Assembly (NCBI GenBank): GCA_050246915.1
Contig: JBFWVD010000042.1
Coordinates: 1 to 46,393, forward strand
From: JBFWVD01 sp050246915
Lineage (GTDB): Bacteria > Actinomycetota > Acidimicrobiia > Acidimicrobiales > Ilumatobacteraceae
Direction: 5' to 3'
DNA: 46,393 nt
Shown here in pieces: positions 7,601 through 16,403 of the stretch. How positions within the stretch are numbered: the stretch's first letter is position 1; every line of letters starts with the position of its first letter. The notes below the pieces were generated by a model. It saw only the letters and a program-made list of their open reading frames with translations. It was not told where the DNA came from and did not search any database. The position numbers and the translations under genes were made by a program.

Positions 7601-8701
7601 TTCCTGTCCGCCGACGGAAAGTGCGCCGAACGCTCACTCGCCTGGCAGGAAGTCGAGGTCCTCGACCCACACGCGAACCCTCGCTCGCTGCCTGACACTG
7701 CGCGCACCCGCCTCACTCAACTCACCCACGCAGCCGACGCCACGTTGGCCACCTGGACCAACTACCTCACCGACAACGGCATCGACCCTGGCGAAGCCGA
7801 CAACGTCCAACAGGCCATCCGACGCGTCATCGAACGCGCAACGAACACCCTCATCGCCGACCTGCCCCAGTGGCTCACCATCCTCGTCGGCTACCAACCC
7901 GCCGACCCGATCGGCACCCAAACCTGGACAACCGCCGTGCGCGACATCGCAACCTGGCGAACTCGACACCACAGCACCGGCGATGACGCCGGCGTCCTGC
8001 CCGTGCTCGACGATGCGGCGAGTGAGGCGTGGGAAGCGCTCAGTACCCGGCTGGTCCACACCAAGGCCTGGCTCGACCACCGCGACCCGCCCACCGTCCT
8101 GTGGCCTCATCGACGCTCGCATCACGAGCTTGTGGCGCGACGCACCGAACTCGACCAGATCCTCGAGACCGCCCCGGCCGATCAACAGCCCCTCATCGCA
8201 CGCCTTCGTTGCGGCGACCCGCAACTGCTCGACGACACCGCCGAGGTGCTCAAGGCTGCCCTCGACAACCAGCACGCCCGCAGGCACTGGATCCTCGAAC
8301 ACTGGCCTCACATCGTCGAGTACGCCGAAGTCAGCAACACCCTCACCAACCAACTCTGGGGCCCCGACTCCACCACCATCCTCAGCAACCTTGTGCCGGA
8401 GACTGGATCCGCGCTCGCCGCAGCGGTTGCAGCGGACGAGCAGTGGCTGCCAATCGCGGTCGGCGCTCTCGCGCCCCAATGGGCCATCAAGCTCGAACCC
8501 GACGCGGCGGTTCAACTCCGTGCCATTGCGGACTACCGCCACCGGTGGAGCGTGACCAGCACCCAACCCCTCGGCGCAACCCCAGCTACCCCGGACCAGC
8601 TCGCCGAACACGAACACCTCCGCCAGCTGCTCACCCACACACCAGAAATGGCAGTCGTCCGCGCCGACACGAGAGTCAGCAAGGGACTGGATCTGCAGTA
8701 A
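4673..8701 (+). CDS. MobF-family conjugative relaxase-helicase (TraA/TrwC type)
   Basis: A 1342-residue protein that would nick oriT, stay bound to the 5' end and unwind the transferred strand. The frame opens at 4598, but the family N-terminus MLSIAKLRVGQEAYHLSG starts at the ATG at 4673. The catalytic tyrosine pair is Y26/Y27. The metal-binding HWHVLVAN motif of the HUH fold is at about 187-194. A RecD-like helicase follows, with Walker A GPAGTGKT (K500), Walker B VVVIDEAGMTD (about 560) and a C-terminal helicase motif with ALTTTRAQGGTWEQAI near 790. The last 450 residues are helical and Trp-rich without clear motifs. Length and order match actinobacterial MobF proteins. It is read away from the XRE gene. 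Confidence 0.95.
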   Translation: MLSIAKLRVGQEAYHLSGAAQSLDDYYTGAGESVGQWLGGGAARLDLAGDVRPDDLRAVLAGLAPGTGGLDPNGNQLRTSARRVPGFDLTFKLPKSASVLYAVSDDPRVQGAIIDAGETAVREAVAWLEREAIRANRGSHNKAWLDRQHALDPNNTTEWRPQRITTHGVVAAAFRHRTSRAGDPLLHWHVLVANLVEGNDGRWSAFAHPEIYRSAKTAGQIFQAVARRELTASLGVDWIRGRHVQEIAGVPSQLLEVFSKRRAEIESWLASNGRADTPEAAQDATLATRRGKPEREGERLDAGWKREAIAEGWGPDQAERLIVQATQAVAADPVGEVWRLAAVGFDEAGDADHYERAVEPEEWIADLLRRELTQTSTTFTRFELTEAVAARIGTGATVATIDRVVARVLASDQVIAVYEPDTPAPRGRSRYTSRDMLNIEQRLLAAFTATNTNPPLPADIVESAIADRVTIGTDQAAAVRALCAATGPVAVLVGPAGTGKTFTLDTVRDAYERAGYQVIGAAPSARAAIELHTGANIPSRTLHSLLAAWERGHEQPTPSTVVVIDEAGMTDVRLLERSINLVRGAGGRVVLVGDHHQLPEIDAGGGFSAASERSAAVAELTVNRRQHAPWEQDALAELRAGNITIAVRAYLDHDRVAVADDRQQMVETAIDRWQQSRGDGRSVVLLAGTNELVDVLNDAARRQLIDYGELNPDLDGHYGHRGYRIGERIVLRRNSDRARTLDAQHVTVANGQTGTVTGIGNGAISVILDNHNTVITLDETYLARGGRVDHAYALTTTRAQGGTWEQAITVGLDGLYREAAYVDMSRGQHSNMLVITRPEAEQIDLLARDPLERHDQHGIPLPTEEPGDIDDELVDTFERSRAKHLAHTIDPNVTTVDALARRPLDQLEARLNLCRHIERLAKEHIGVDAGELRQAIATATRTAIHAAIGQTVKALDRHNIGMIIGLDDTAGEVLVGFLSADGKCAERSLAWQEVEVLDPHANPRSLPDTARTRLTQLTHAADATLATWTNYLTDNGIDPGEADNVQQAIRRVIERATNTLIADLPQWLTILVGYQPADPIGTQTWTTAVRDIATWRTRHHSTGDDAGVLPVLDDAASEAWEALSTRLVHTKAWLDHRDPPTVLWPHRRSHHELVARRTELDQILETAPADQQPLIARLRCGDPQLLDDTAEVLKAALDNQHARRHWILEHWPHIVEYAEVSNTLTNQLWGPDSTTILSNLVPETGSALAAAVAADEQWLPIAVGALAPQWAIKLEPDAAVQLRAIADYRHRWSVTSTQPLGATPATPDQLAEHEHLRQLLTHTPEMAVVRADTRVSKGLDLQ

Positions 8702-8760
8702 GCGGGGGGTCCGCTCCGCGTCTCCTAGTGTGACTTTGATGGAGTTCGCGGGACACAACA

Positions 8761-10872
8761 ATGGCTGACGAGCTGGACGTATTGCTCGAGAAGGTCGCAG
8801 ATCCCGGACTCCGCGCAGAGCTGCGCGCCGCAGTGGACAAGGTGCGAGCCAAGCGCAGCTTCGGGCTCGTGTTCGAGTCGCATCTGCCCGAGCGCGTGCG
8901 CCTGCCCGAGTACCCCGTGCGCCGCGGGACCACGGTGGTCCGCCGCGCTGACAAGAACAGCGGGCCACTGAAGGTGGAGGGTGTCCGACGCGGCCGAGCA
9001 ACGGTGGTGACCGACGATGGCACACGCGACACGGTGCCGGTGGATGACCTCGTGGTCGTGGCCGAGTTCGGCGAGCCGGTATACCCCGGCCTCACAAGCG
9101 TGGGCAGCATCCAGCGCGGAGGCGACAAGCCCGCCCACGTGGTCATCAACGCCGAGAACCACCACGCGCTGGAGATGCTGCAGTTCACTCATACCGGCAA
9201 GGTCGACTGCATCTACATCGACCCGCCCTACAACACCGGGGCCAAGGACTGGAAGTACGACAACAATTACGTCGATGGCGAGGACGCCTACCGCCACAGC
9301 AAGTGGCTCGCCTTCATGGAGCGCCGCCTGCTCCTGGCCAAGCAGCTGCTGAATCCCGACAACTCCGTACTCATCGTCACCATTGACGAGAAGGAGTATC
9401 TGAGACTTGGTCTGCTGCTCCAGCAAACGTTTCCGAGCACCAAGGTCCAGATGGTGACGATCGTCATCAATGCTCCCGGCCAGTCGCGGAAGCAGGAGTT
9501 GTCGCGAGTCGAGGAGTACGCCTTCTTTCTGTTCCTCGGCGGGGCCGAGCCCGGGCTCGTTGTGGACGATCTACTGAACGAACGCAACGAATCTGGCAGT
9601 GACGCTGTGCGCTGGGAGTCCTTGCTGCGGAGCGGAACCAACTCCCGGCGAGCCGACCGACCGGCGCTGTTCTATCCCGTGTTCGTTTCTCGCGAATCAG
9701 GCAACATCGTCGGAGTGGGCGACTCAAGCGACCTCAAGGCGCCGAGGGACTCCTGGGAAGTGCCCGGAAACGCAGTGGCAATCTGGCCGCTCAAGAGCGA
9801 CGGCACCGAGGGCAACTGGAGGGCGTCGCCCAGCTACCTCCGCACGTTGGTTGAGGCTGGCCACGCTAAGGCTGGCGGCGTACAAGCCTCTGATGGGCGC
9901 GGCACGATCTGGTACCTCGGTAAGCAGGCCATCAAGCAGATTGCCACCGGGCAGCTGATCGTTGACGGCCGAGATGGACAGGGCGCTGTAGTAGTTCGAC
10001 GCTCGGAGGAAGCGATTGGGACCCGCAAGACGATTGCCAAGACCGTGTGGAATCGCGCAGCGCACCATGCTGGCTGGCACGGCAGTGCACTCGTTCGTTC
10101 TCTGCTTCCTGAGAGGTTCTTTCCGTTTCCTAAGTCCTTGTACGCGGTCGAAGATGCCCTCCGTATTGCAGTGAAGAGCAAGCCCGATGCAGTGATTGTC
10201 GACTTCTTCGCAGGGTCGGGAACGACAACTCACGCCGTGATGCGACTCAACCGGCAGGACGGTGGGCGTCGTCAGGCGATTGTGGTGACCAACAACGAGG
10301 TGTCTGCCGACGAGGCGAAGTCGCTCACCGGGAGAGGCATTAGCGACGGTGACCCGGAGTGGGAGGCGCTAGGTATCTTCGAGCACATCACCCGCCCGCG
10401 TATCACCGCTGCCGTGACTGGACTGACGCCCGACGGCAAGGCGATCAAGGGTGACTACAAGTTCACTGACGAGTTCCCGATGGCCGAGGGCTTCGACGAG
10501 AACGTGGAGTTCATGAAGCTCACGTACCTCGACCCAGTCGAGGTCGAGTTGGATCGGGCCTTCACAGCGGTGGCGCCGATGTTGTGGATGCGTGCTGGTG
10601 GGCAGGGGGCGATGGTGGGCGAGCGGACCGATGCGAGCGGCGACCTAACTCCGTTCGCGGTGGCCGACCGGTACGGGGTGTTGTTCGATCCGGATTGCTG
10701 GCGCGACTTCGTCGCAGCGCTGCCCGACGATGCGAGGACCGTGTTCGTGGTGACTGATTCTGCGGCGGTCTTCGCCGGCGTTGCCGAGAGCCTTCCGGCG
10801 GATCTGGCAGTGGTGCGCCTGTACGAGAACTACCTGACGACGTTCGCGATCAACCAGGGGCGGGTGTCGTGA
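8761..10872 (+). CDS. mod: Type III restriction-modification methyltransferase subunit (Mod)
   Basis: A 703-residue N6-adenine DNA methyltransferase. DPPYNTG (motif IV, D154-Y157) precedes DFFAGSGTT (motif I, about 481-489), so it is a beta-class enzyme as expected for Mod. The middle 260 residues should hold target recognition. HSKWLAFMERRLLLAKQLL after motif IV is characteristic of this family. It would act with Res and set the recognition sequence. The ATG at 8761 has only a distant GGAG. Its end overlaps the Res start (GTGA), so the two are translationally coupled. Base and codon use is somewhat less extreme than in the relaxase, consistent with acquired cargo. Confidence 0.93.
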   Translation: MADELDVLLEKVADPGLRAELRAAVDKVRAKRSFGLVFESHLPERVRLPEYPVRRGTTVVRRADKNSGPLKVEGVRRGRATVVTDDGTRDTVPVDDLVVVAEFGEPVYPGLTSVGSIQRGGDKPAHVVINAENHHALEMLQFTHTGKVDCIYIDPPYNTGAKDWKYDNNYVDGEDAYRHSKWLAFMERRLLLAKQLLNPDNSVLIVTIDEKEYLRLGLLLQQTFPSTKVQMVTIVINAPGQSRKQELSRVEEYAFFLFLGGAEPGLVVDDLLNERNESGSDAVRWESLLRSGTNSRRADRPALFYPVFVSRESGNIVGVGDSSDLKAPRDSWEVPGNAVAIWPLKSDGTEGNWRASPSYLRTLVEAGHAKAGGVQASDGRGTIWYLGKQAIKQIATGQLIVDGRDGQGAVVVRRSEEAIGTRKTIAKTVWNRAAHHAGWHGSALVRSLLPERFFPFPKSLYAVEDALRIAVKSKPDAVIVDFFAGSGTTTHAVMRLNRQDGGRRQAIVVTNNEVSADEAKSLTGRGISDGDPEWEALGIFEHITRPRITAAVTGLTPDGKAIKGDYKFTDEFPMAEGFDENVEFMKLTYLDPVEVELDRAFTAVAPMLWMRAGGQGAMVGERTDASGDLTPFAVADRYGVLFDPDCWRDFVAALPDDARTVFVVTDSAAVFAGVAESLPADLAVVRLYENYLTTFAINQGRVS

Positions 10873-13397
10873 AGTATCAACTGTTCGACTATCAGCGTGA
10901 TGCAGCCCTCGGGTGCCTGAAGCAGCTTCGCCGCGGTCGGCGCGATTGGCAGGAGGATCGCAGCCGGTCGAGTTTTGCGCTGTCGGCGATCACCGGTGCT
11001 GGCAAGACCGTGATCGCGACCGCCGTGATTGAAGCGATGCTGCATGGCTCCAGTGACCTCGGAGTCGAAGCGGATCCGCGGGCGACGTTCCTGTGGGTGA
11101 CAGACGACCCCGCCCTGAACCGGCAAACACGCAACAAGATGCTGGCCGCCTCCGACCTGCTACAACCCAGCCGGCTCGCCATCCTGGACAACGACTTCCT
11201 CGACTCGACGCTGTCGGCTGGGCGGGTGTACTTCCTCAATATCCAGAAGCTGTCGAAGAACGCCGGTCTCGCTCAGGGCGGACGCAACCTGCGCCAGTAC
11301 TCGTTCTGGGAGGTCATCGCCAACACGATCAACGGCGGTACTACCGACCTGTACGTGGTGCTCGACGAGGCCCACCGCGGCGTGAAGCCGGCGACCGACC
11401 GCAAGACCATCGTGCAACGCATCATCGCTGGCGCTCCCGGCTCACACCCTGCCGTGCCACTGGTGTGGGGCATCTCGGCGACCATTGCACGGTTCGCGAC
11501 AGCGATGGATGGCGTCGCCGACCGCACGAACTACCCGCACATCGAGGTCGACGTCGATCGGGTCCGCGCCTCCGGGTTGATCAAGGACGAGATCGGCCTC
11601 GACGAGCCCGACGAGAAGGGCGCCTTCGGCTCGACGCTCCTGCGCGAGGCCGTACGGTCTGCCCTCGACTACGACCGTCGCTGGCGCGACTACGCCACCG
11701 AGCAGAACTCGCCTGAGGTGCTGCCTGTGCTGGTCGTGCAGGTAGCCGACAAGGCGAGTGACGCGCACCTCACCGAGATCGTGAACGTGCTCGATTCGGA
11801 GTGGTCGGCACTCGGACCTGGTGCAGTGGCGCATGTGTTCGGTGAGCACGAGCGTCTCCATATCGGGGGTCGTGCTGTCGACTGGGTAGCGCCTGAATCG
11901 ATCGAGAGCGATCACGCGGTTCGCGTCGTGCTGGCGAAGACAGCCATTTCGACCGGCTGGGATTGCCCTCGTGCGGAGGTGCTCTACAGCGAACGCCCTG
12001 CTGCGGACGCCACCCACATCGCTCAGATCATCGGTCGGATGGTGCGTTCGCCGCTGGCCCACCGCATCGCCACCGACGACGCCTTGAACACTGTCGCCTG
12101 CTACCTGCCCAAGTTCAACCGCGATGCCCTGTACGCCATCAAGGACGAACTCGAAGGCAACGGCAAGAGCGGACCCGAAGGTCGCGTCGGCGCAACCGTG
12201 GTGCGAGCGCCGAAGGTGTTCGAACGCAACCCGCACGTCCCCACCGACGTCTTCGATCTGATCGAGGCCCTGCCGTCGTTGCCCGCGCCCGATGCGTTGG
12301 CCAACCCGTTGCGACGCGCCAAGGAACTCACGCGGCTGCTCACCGACAACATCACTGGCACTGCCCTGCTCCCGGCTGCTGGCCAGCGCCTCACCAAAGG
12401 GTTGAATGCCAAGCTCGACGGACTTGCCGCCCAGCACGCGGAGGCGGTTGGTGCCAACGTGCAGAACATCGAGCACGCCGACCTCGCTCGTGGTCGCTAC
12501 AGCTTCGACGGCAGCGGCTTCCGCTACGAGACCTACCAAGTCGCCACCCATGCCACCGACCTCGAGCGGGAAGTGCGCAAGATCATCCGCTCCGTCCGCG
12601 AAGGCGTCGGGATGGACTACTGGCAGCACAGAGCCCGCCTTGCCGGCGCCGACGCCGACCCGATTGACGTGGCCGTCGAGGTCGCCGCGCTCTTCATGGT
12701 GCCCGACGTGATCGGCGAGGTCGAACGCGAAGCCACGCTCTGGGTGCAACATCGTCTGGCCGACTATGCCGTCGACATCAAGAACACCACCGGAGCGACC
12801 CGCGACGCCTTCCGACGAGTCCAGGAGCAGACCGCTCGGCCTGAGGCCGTCACCGTCGATCTGCGTCAGAACCTGACCGCCGCCACACGCAAGGCAGGAG
12901 GTGATGACCTGCCCACCTACACCGGTCACCTCTACGCCGACGCCGGCGGCTACTTCCCGGCAGACCTGAACTCATGGGAACGCGCCGTGCTGGAGACGGA
13001 AGCCGCGAGGCCGACCTTCGTCGCCTGGTATCGAAATCCCGCACGGCCAACTCCCGCCTCACTGCGTATCGCCTATCAAGACGACAGCGCGGCGTGGGGT
13101 TCACTGCAGGTCGACTTCCTCGTGCTGTCACGGCGAAGTGACGGCACGCTCGGCGTGTCGATCATCGATCCCCACGGCGACTACCTGGCCGACACCCGCC
13201 CGAAGCTGCAGGCGCTCGCTCGCTACGCCGAGCTCTACGGCGACCACTACGTCCGCATCGAGTCGATCGTGAAAGTCGGCGACCAGTTGCGGGTGCTCGA
13301 CCTCCACGACCCAGAAATCCGCGCAGAGGCGATGGAGTTCGACGGCGCCCAGGTGTCGGCACTGTACGAAGGCAGCCACGCCCGCGACTACAGGTAG
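10869..13397 (+). CDS. res: Type III restriction enzyme helicase/nuclease subunit (Res)
   Basis: An 842-residue SF2 translocase with Walker A TGAGKT (K46) and a DEAH box (166-169). WGISAT (motif III) follows, and AQIIGRMVRSPLAHR provides motif VI. The C-terminus has LQVDFLVLSRR followed by VSIIDPHGDYL, the expected place and style of the PD-(D/E)XK nuclease of Res proteins. It cuts DNA when two inversely oriented unmethylated sites are sensed, together with Mod. The GTG start overlaps the Mod stop. No frameshift or truncation is seen, so the system looks intact. After its stop about 150 nt contain no gene I can support. Confidence 0.93.
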   Translation: MKYQLFDYQRDAALGCLKQLRRGRRDWQEDRSRSSFALSAITGAGKTVIATAVIEAMLHGSSDLGVEADPRATFLWVTDDPALNRQTRNKMLAASDLLQPSRLAILDNDFLDSTLSAGRVYFLNIQKLSKNAGLAQGGRNLRQYSFWEVIANTINGGTTDLYVVLDEAHRGVKPATDRKTIVQRIIAGAPGSHPAVPLVWGISATIARFATAMDGVADRTNYPHIEVDVDRVRASGLIKDEIGLDEPDEKGAFGSTLLREAVRSALDYDRRWRDYATEQNSPEVLPVLVVQVADKASDAHLTEIVNVLDSEWSALGPGAVAHVFGEHERLHIGGRAVDWVAPESIESDHAVRVVLAKTAISTGWDCPRAEVLYSERPAADATHIAQIIGRMVRSPLAHRIATDDALNTVACYLPKFNRDALYAIKDELEGNGKSGPEGRVGATVVRAPKVFERNPHVPTDVFDLIEALPSLPAPDALANPLRRAKELTRLLTDNITGTALLPAAGQRLTKGLNAKLDGLAAQHAEAVGANVQNIEHADLARGRYSFDGSGFRYETYQVATHATDLEREVRKIIRSVREGVGMDYWQHRARLAGADADPIDVAVEVAALFMVPDVIGEVEREATLWVQHRLADYAVDIKNTTGATRDAFRRVQEQTARPEAVTVDLRQNLTAATRKAGGDDLPTYTGHLYADAGGYFPADLNSWERAVLETEAARPTFVAWYRNPARPTPASLRIAYQDDSAAWGSLQVDFLVLSRRSDGTLGVSIIDPHGDYLADTRPKLQALARYAELYGDHYVRIESIVKVGDQLRVLDLHDPEIRAEAMEFDGAQVSALYEGSHARDYR

Positions 13398-13552
13398 CGC
13401 CGCGAGGCAGGTAGCCGATCGTCCGACAACCGGGCGTCGCCGCAGTTCGGACCGATGTGTGCCGCGGCAAGGGAGAGACGTTCATGGCCGGTGCGCAATG
13501 TGATTGTGTGAGAAGGAGCCGGGTCGCGAGTCCGTCCGAGGCAGCCTGGATC

Positions 13553-13933
13553 TCAAGTCGGGTGGGCCCACGTGCAACCCTCGTTGTACTGGTCAGACAT
13601 CTGCCGCACCCAGTGTGTGAGCGCGGTGTGCAATGCATACGCCGACGTCGACTGCTCGTCGTCGGCGTCGGGAGGGTTGTGCAGAGCCAGTTGTTCGAGC
13701 GCGGTGCGTAGTGCGTCGGGGTCGTCCCACGGCAGATCCTTTCGGTCAACTTCGGTGGGGTACTCGCTGTATCCCGCCACGAGCGCACCGATGTGCCAGC
13801 GCAGCGCCTCCTCAAGGGCGTTGTAGACAGTCAATCCTGATCGGTGGCCACGAGAGAGATAGTCGACGGCGGATACCACGTCGAGCCACACTTGGCTCGA
13901 CGATGGACGGCCTCGGGCGATGGGTCGGTTCAT
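13553..13933 (-). CDS. Hypothetical protein coupled to the large ArdC-like gene
   Basis: A 126-residue, mostly helical soluble protein. It begins 1 nt after the stop of the upstream gene, so the two form one operon. It contains VWLDVVSAVDYLSRGHRSG and a Trp-His segment (ALRWHIGALVAGYSEYP), followed by an acidic linker and a final helix. No known motif was recognised. Tight coupling to a putative single-stranded-DNA-binding protein suggests a partner role, which is inference. Confidence 0.6.
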   Translation of the reverse strand: MNRPIARGRPSSSQVWLDVVSAVDYLSRGHRSGLTVYNALEEALRWHIGALVAGYSEYPTEVDRKDLPWDDPDALRTALEQLALHNPPDADDEQSTSAYALHTALTHWVRQMSDQYNEGCTWAHPT

Positions 13934-13934
13934 G

Positions 13935-16334
13935 TCAGAACTCCGGTTGTGCGCTGGTGGCCAGTACAGGCGGGTCCACGATTGGGGCCACGAGATTGGC
14001 GAGTTGCGTGGCGAGGTCGTCGATGCCGGTCGCAGTCGGCAACGGCAGCGCCGCTCTCAGTCCCGCTCCGGTTGTCAGGTCGATGACGGGTGCGATCAGC
14101 ATTGGGGAATGGTTGAAGTGACGTTCTGCGAGGGCGTCGACGGTCGTGGTGTCGCCGCTGCAGGCGATGGTCAGCGCTTCGATTGCGGTCGTCGGGTGGG
14201 TGCCGGCGTCGGCGAGGAGTTGGGCGGCGGTGGCGGGGTCGAGCCCGTAGCGTTCGCCGAGCGCGGCGAGGTCGTCGGGTTGCGCGTGACGGGCGGAGTA
14301 CGCGTAGGCGGCGATCGGGTCCTCGACGATCGTGAACACTGCGACTGCGAACGCGTCGGGGGTCGGGGCGTGAGCTGCGAGCTGTCGGACTGCGGCGTCC
14401 ACGGGCATGCCTGCTTCGAGCAAGGTCGCGGCGGCGAGTTCCCAGGTGTGTGGGCGGGCGTCAAGACTGCGAAGTACCTCTCGAGGGTGAGAGGCGAGCA
14501 TCTCGGCGGGTGTGCAACCCGCTTCTCGGAGTTCCACCACGGTGGCGCCGAGCATCTGGCCGGCAGCGACTCGATCGAGATTCCATAGCTCGTTGAGGGC
14601 ACGCACGCCGTCGGCGATCGGCAGCCCGATCGTTGGTATCAACGCCGCCATTTGATCGGCGTCGACGTGTTCGTGGGCCAACACGGCGATCGTGGTCGGT
14701 GGTGTCAACACACCGATAGCACCGAGCAACTCGGCGAATTCGGCGGCCTGAACTGTCGTGTCGGCGAGGCGGGCACGATCGGCTGGATCGAAGCGGTGGC
14801 CGATGACGTCGACGAGCAGCTCTCGTGTGAGTGTGCCTCCGGCGGCCGCGTCGCGGATGAGTTCGTCGGCGAGCTGCGGGGCCTGGGCGGCGAGCTGCAC
14901 AATCGTTCGCCGGCCTTCGGTTTCGGCCGCCGACTTGGCTGCGGCGCTGTTGGCTGCGAGTGGGAGCTGACGGATGTCGGAGTCGGCGAGCACCCAGCTG
15001 TCCCACCGCCCGCCAGGGCCTGGAGCGACGACCACGCGGACACGGTCGGTGAGGTCTCGTTGTTCGGAGCGCTCGTCACGACCGAGGGTCAGCGGCCGCC
15101 AGTTGGAGTGCTGACGGTCGAACACTCCGCTCGGTGCTGGACCTGCGGCCGGTGGGAGCACGGTCGCGGCGAGCGTCGGATACCGATCACTCACGACCAC
15201 ACCGACTGCCTTCTGCGCGGCGATGAAGTTGGACGCTTCGCCTTCGTCGAGCAGGCCGCGCCGGCCCGACGCCGGGCGGGTGGACTCGATCCGCCATCGG
15301 GCGCCTTCGCTGGTCTCGTAGACGCCGAGGTATCCGGTGTCCGAGACGCGCATGAATCCGGCGCGGCCGACCGCGTCGGGCATCCCGCGGGCAGCCCATT
15401 CGATCGTGGTGTACGGCCCGGCTTCGACCCACACGCCCATCGGCAGGGCGGCGACGTCGGCGGGTGCCAGGTAGTTACGACGACCCGGTGCCACCGTGCG
15501 GTCATCGACGATTGCCATCCGCGGCAAAGGGGATGCCGAGAGGTCAACCTCCGCGATCTGTGAGAACGCCTGAACGATCTGTTGGGCGGCTCGACGGGTA
15601 TCAGCGAGTAATTCCCAGCGGATACGTCCGCGCACATGGATCGGGTCGAATGTCGGGATTGGCCCGTCGGCGTGACCGACGCGGTCGGCGGCCAGCCACG
15701 CAGCCTGGCGACACAACGCCGGGCGAAGTTCCGGGCGGCGACCACCGAGCGGCACGCGACCGGCCGCATCGACCAACTGGTCCCACGGGTTCTTCACCGT
15801 TCGCGGAGTTCGACCGGTGAGTCGACCGATCGACTGGCGGACCAGTTCGGTGTACTCGGCGTGCCCTCCCGCGCCGCTCAGCCCGGCCGGAAGGGCGGGC
15901 CATGCCAGTTCGCCCGGCGGTGGGCGGCGGGCGAGTTGTTCCTCGGCGAACACCACTTCCCATTTGTGTTTCCCGATGGCACGGACGGTGTGTTGACCGT
16001 CCCGGCTGCGCGGCGACGTCGTGGCGACCGGGACTTCGACCGGGGCACGGACCGGGAGTCCGTGCTCGCCGGCACGAACAGCGCACGGGCGGCCGTGCTC
16101 ACGCGATGGAACGAGATCCCACGTGGCGACACCGGCGACCGGGGTGGCGATCCCGTAGGAGGCGAGCAGCACCTGGTTGCGAGCCGAGTAGTCCTGCCAT
16201 TGCCCGCAGCGTTCCAACACCGACACCCACGCCTCCGGGCTCGTCAGTGTGGCCGTCGCCCACCGGTCGAGATGGGTGAGCATCGGGCCAGGGTCGTCGT
16301 TCGGGAATTCGATGCGGGTGGCGACACGAACCAT
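13935..16334 (-). CDS. Large protein with an ArdC-like N-terminal domain
   Basis: A 799-residue protein. The N-terminal 80 residues follow the ArdC-like single-stranded-DNA-binding plan: WVSVLERCGQWQDYSARNQ, then VAGVATWDLVPSREHGRP and AGEHGLPVRAPV. Residues 90-330 resemble the region after that domain in large element-encoded homologues, but no HExxH is visible. The last 400 residues are Ala-rich and helical, with repeated short motifs built on DLAALGERYGLDPATAAQLL, suggesting a helical-repeat scaffold. The ATG at 16334 has no clear ribosome site and lies only 21 nt from a GGGAAC array. A DNA-protection or processing role during transfer is plausible but unproven. Confidence 0.65.
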   Translation of the reverse strand: MVRVATRIEFPNDDPGPMLTHLDRWATATLTSPEAWVSVLERCGQWQDYSARNQVLLASYGIATPVAGVATWDLVPSREHGRPCAVRAGEHGLPVRAPVEVPVATTSPRSRDGQHTVRAIGKHKWEVVFAEEQLARRPPPGELAWPALPAGLSGAGGHAEYTELVRQSIGRLTGRTPRTVKNPWDQLVDAAGRVPLGGRRPELRPALCRQAAWLAADRVGHADGPIPTFDPIHVRGRIRWELLADTRRAAQQIVQAFSQIAEVDLSASPLPRMAIVDDRTVAPGRRNYLAPADVAALPMGVWVEAGPYTTIEWAARGMPDAVGRAGFMRVSDTGYLGVYETSEGARWRIESTRPASGRRGLLDEGEASNFIAAQKAVGVVVSDRYPTLAATVLPPAAGPAPSGVFDRQHSNWRPLTLGRDERSEQRDLTDRVRVVVAPGPGGRWDSWVLADSDIRQLPLAANSAAAKSAAETEGRRTIVQLAAQAPQLADELIRDAAAGGTLTRELLVDVIGHRFDPADRARLADTTVQAAEFAELLGAIGVLTPPTTIAVLAHEHVDADQMAALIPTIGLPIADGVRALNELWNLDRVAAGQMLGATVVELREAGCTPAEMLASHPREVLRSLDARPHTWELAAATLLEAGMPVDAAVRQLAAHAPTPDAFAVAVFTIVEDPIAAYAYSARHAQPDDLAALGERYGLDPATAAQLLADAGTHPTTAIEALTIACSGDTTTVDALAERHFNHSPMLIAPVIDLTTGAGLRAALPLPTATGIDDLATQLANLVAPIVDPPVLATSAQPEF

Positions 16335-16355
16335 GCGCGCACGGTCTCAAATCGG

Positions 16356-16403
16356 GTTCCCGGCAATGTTCCCGACGATGTTCCCGATCACGTTCCCGAT
16401 CCG
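16356..16403. promoter_or_regulatory. Four-unit GGGAAC control array (12-bp period) before the ArdC-like gene
   Basis: On the plus strand four contiguous 12-bp units begin with GTTCCC: GTTCCCGGCAAT, GTTCCCGACGAT, GTTCCCGATCAC and GTTCCCGATCCG. On the minus strand they read GGGAAC toward the start at 16334. The distal part overlaps the last codons and stop of the coupling-protein gene. The array matches the one at 18683-18744 in unit, period and the sequence nearest the gene (GCCGGGAACCC). Confidence 0.75.

Noticed and set aside
8701..8715. Hairpin AGCGG-GGGGT-CCGCT at the relaxase stop.
   Set aside because: The 5-bp stem without a T-tract is too weak to call as a terminator in this base composition.
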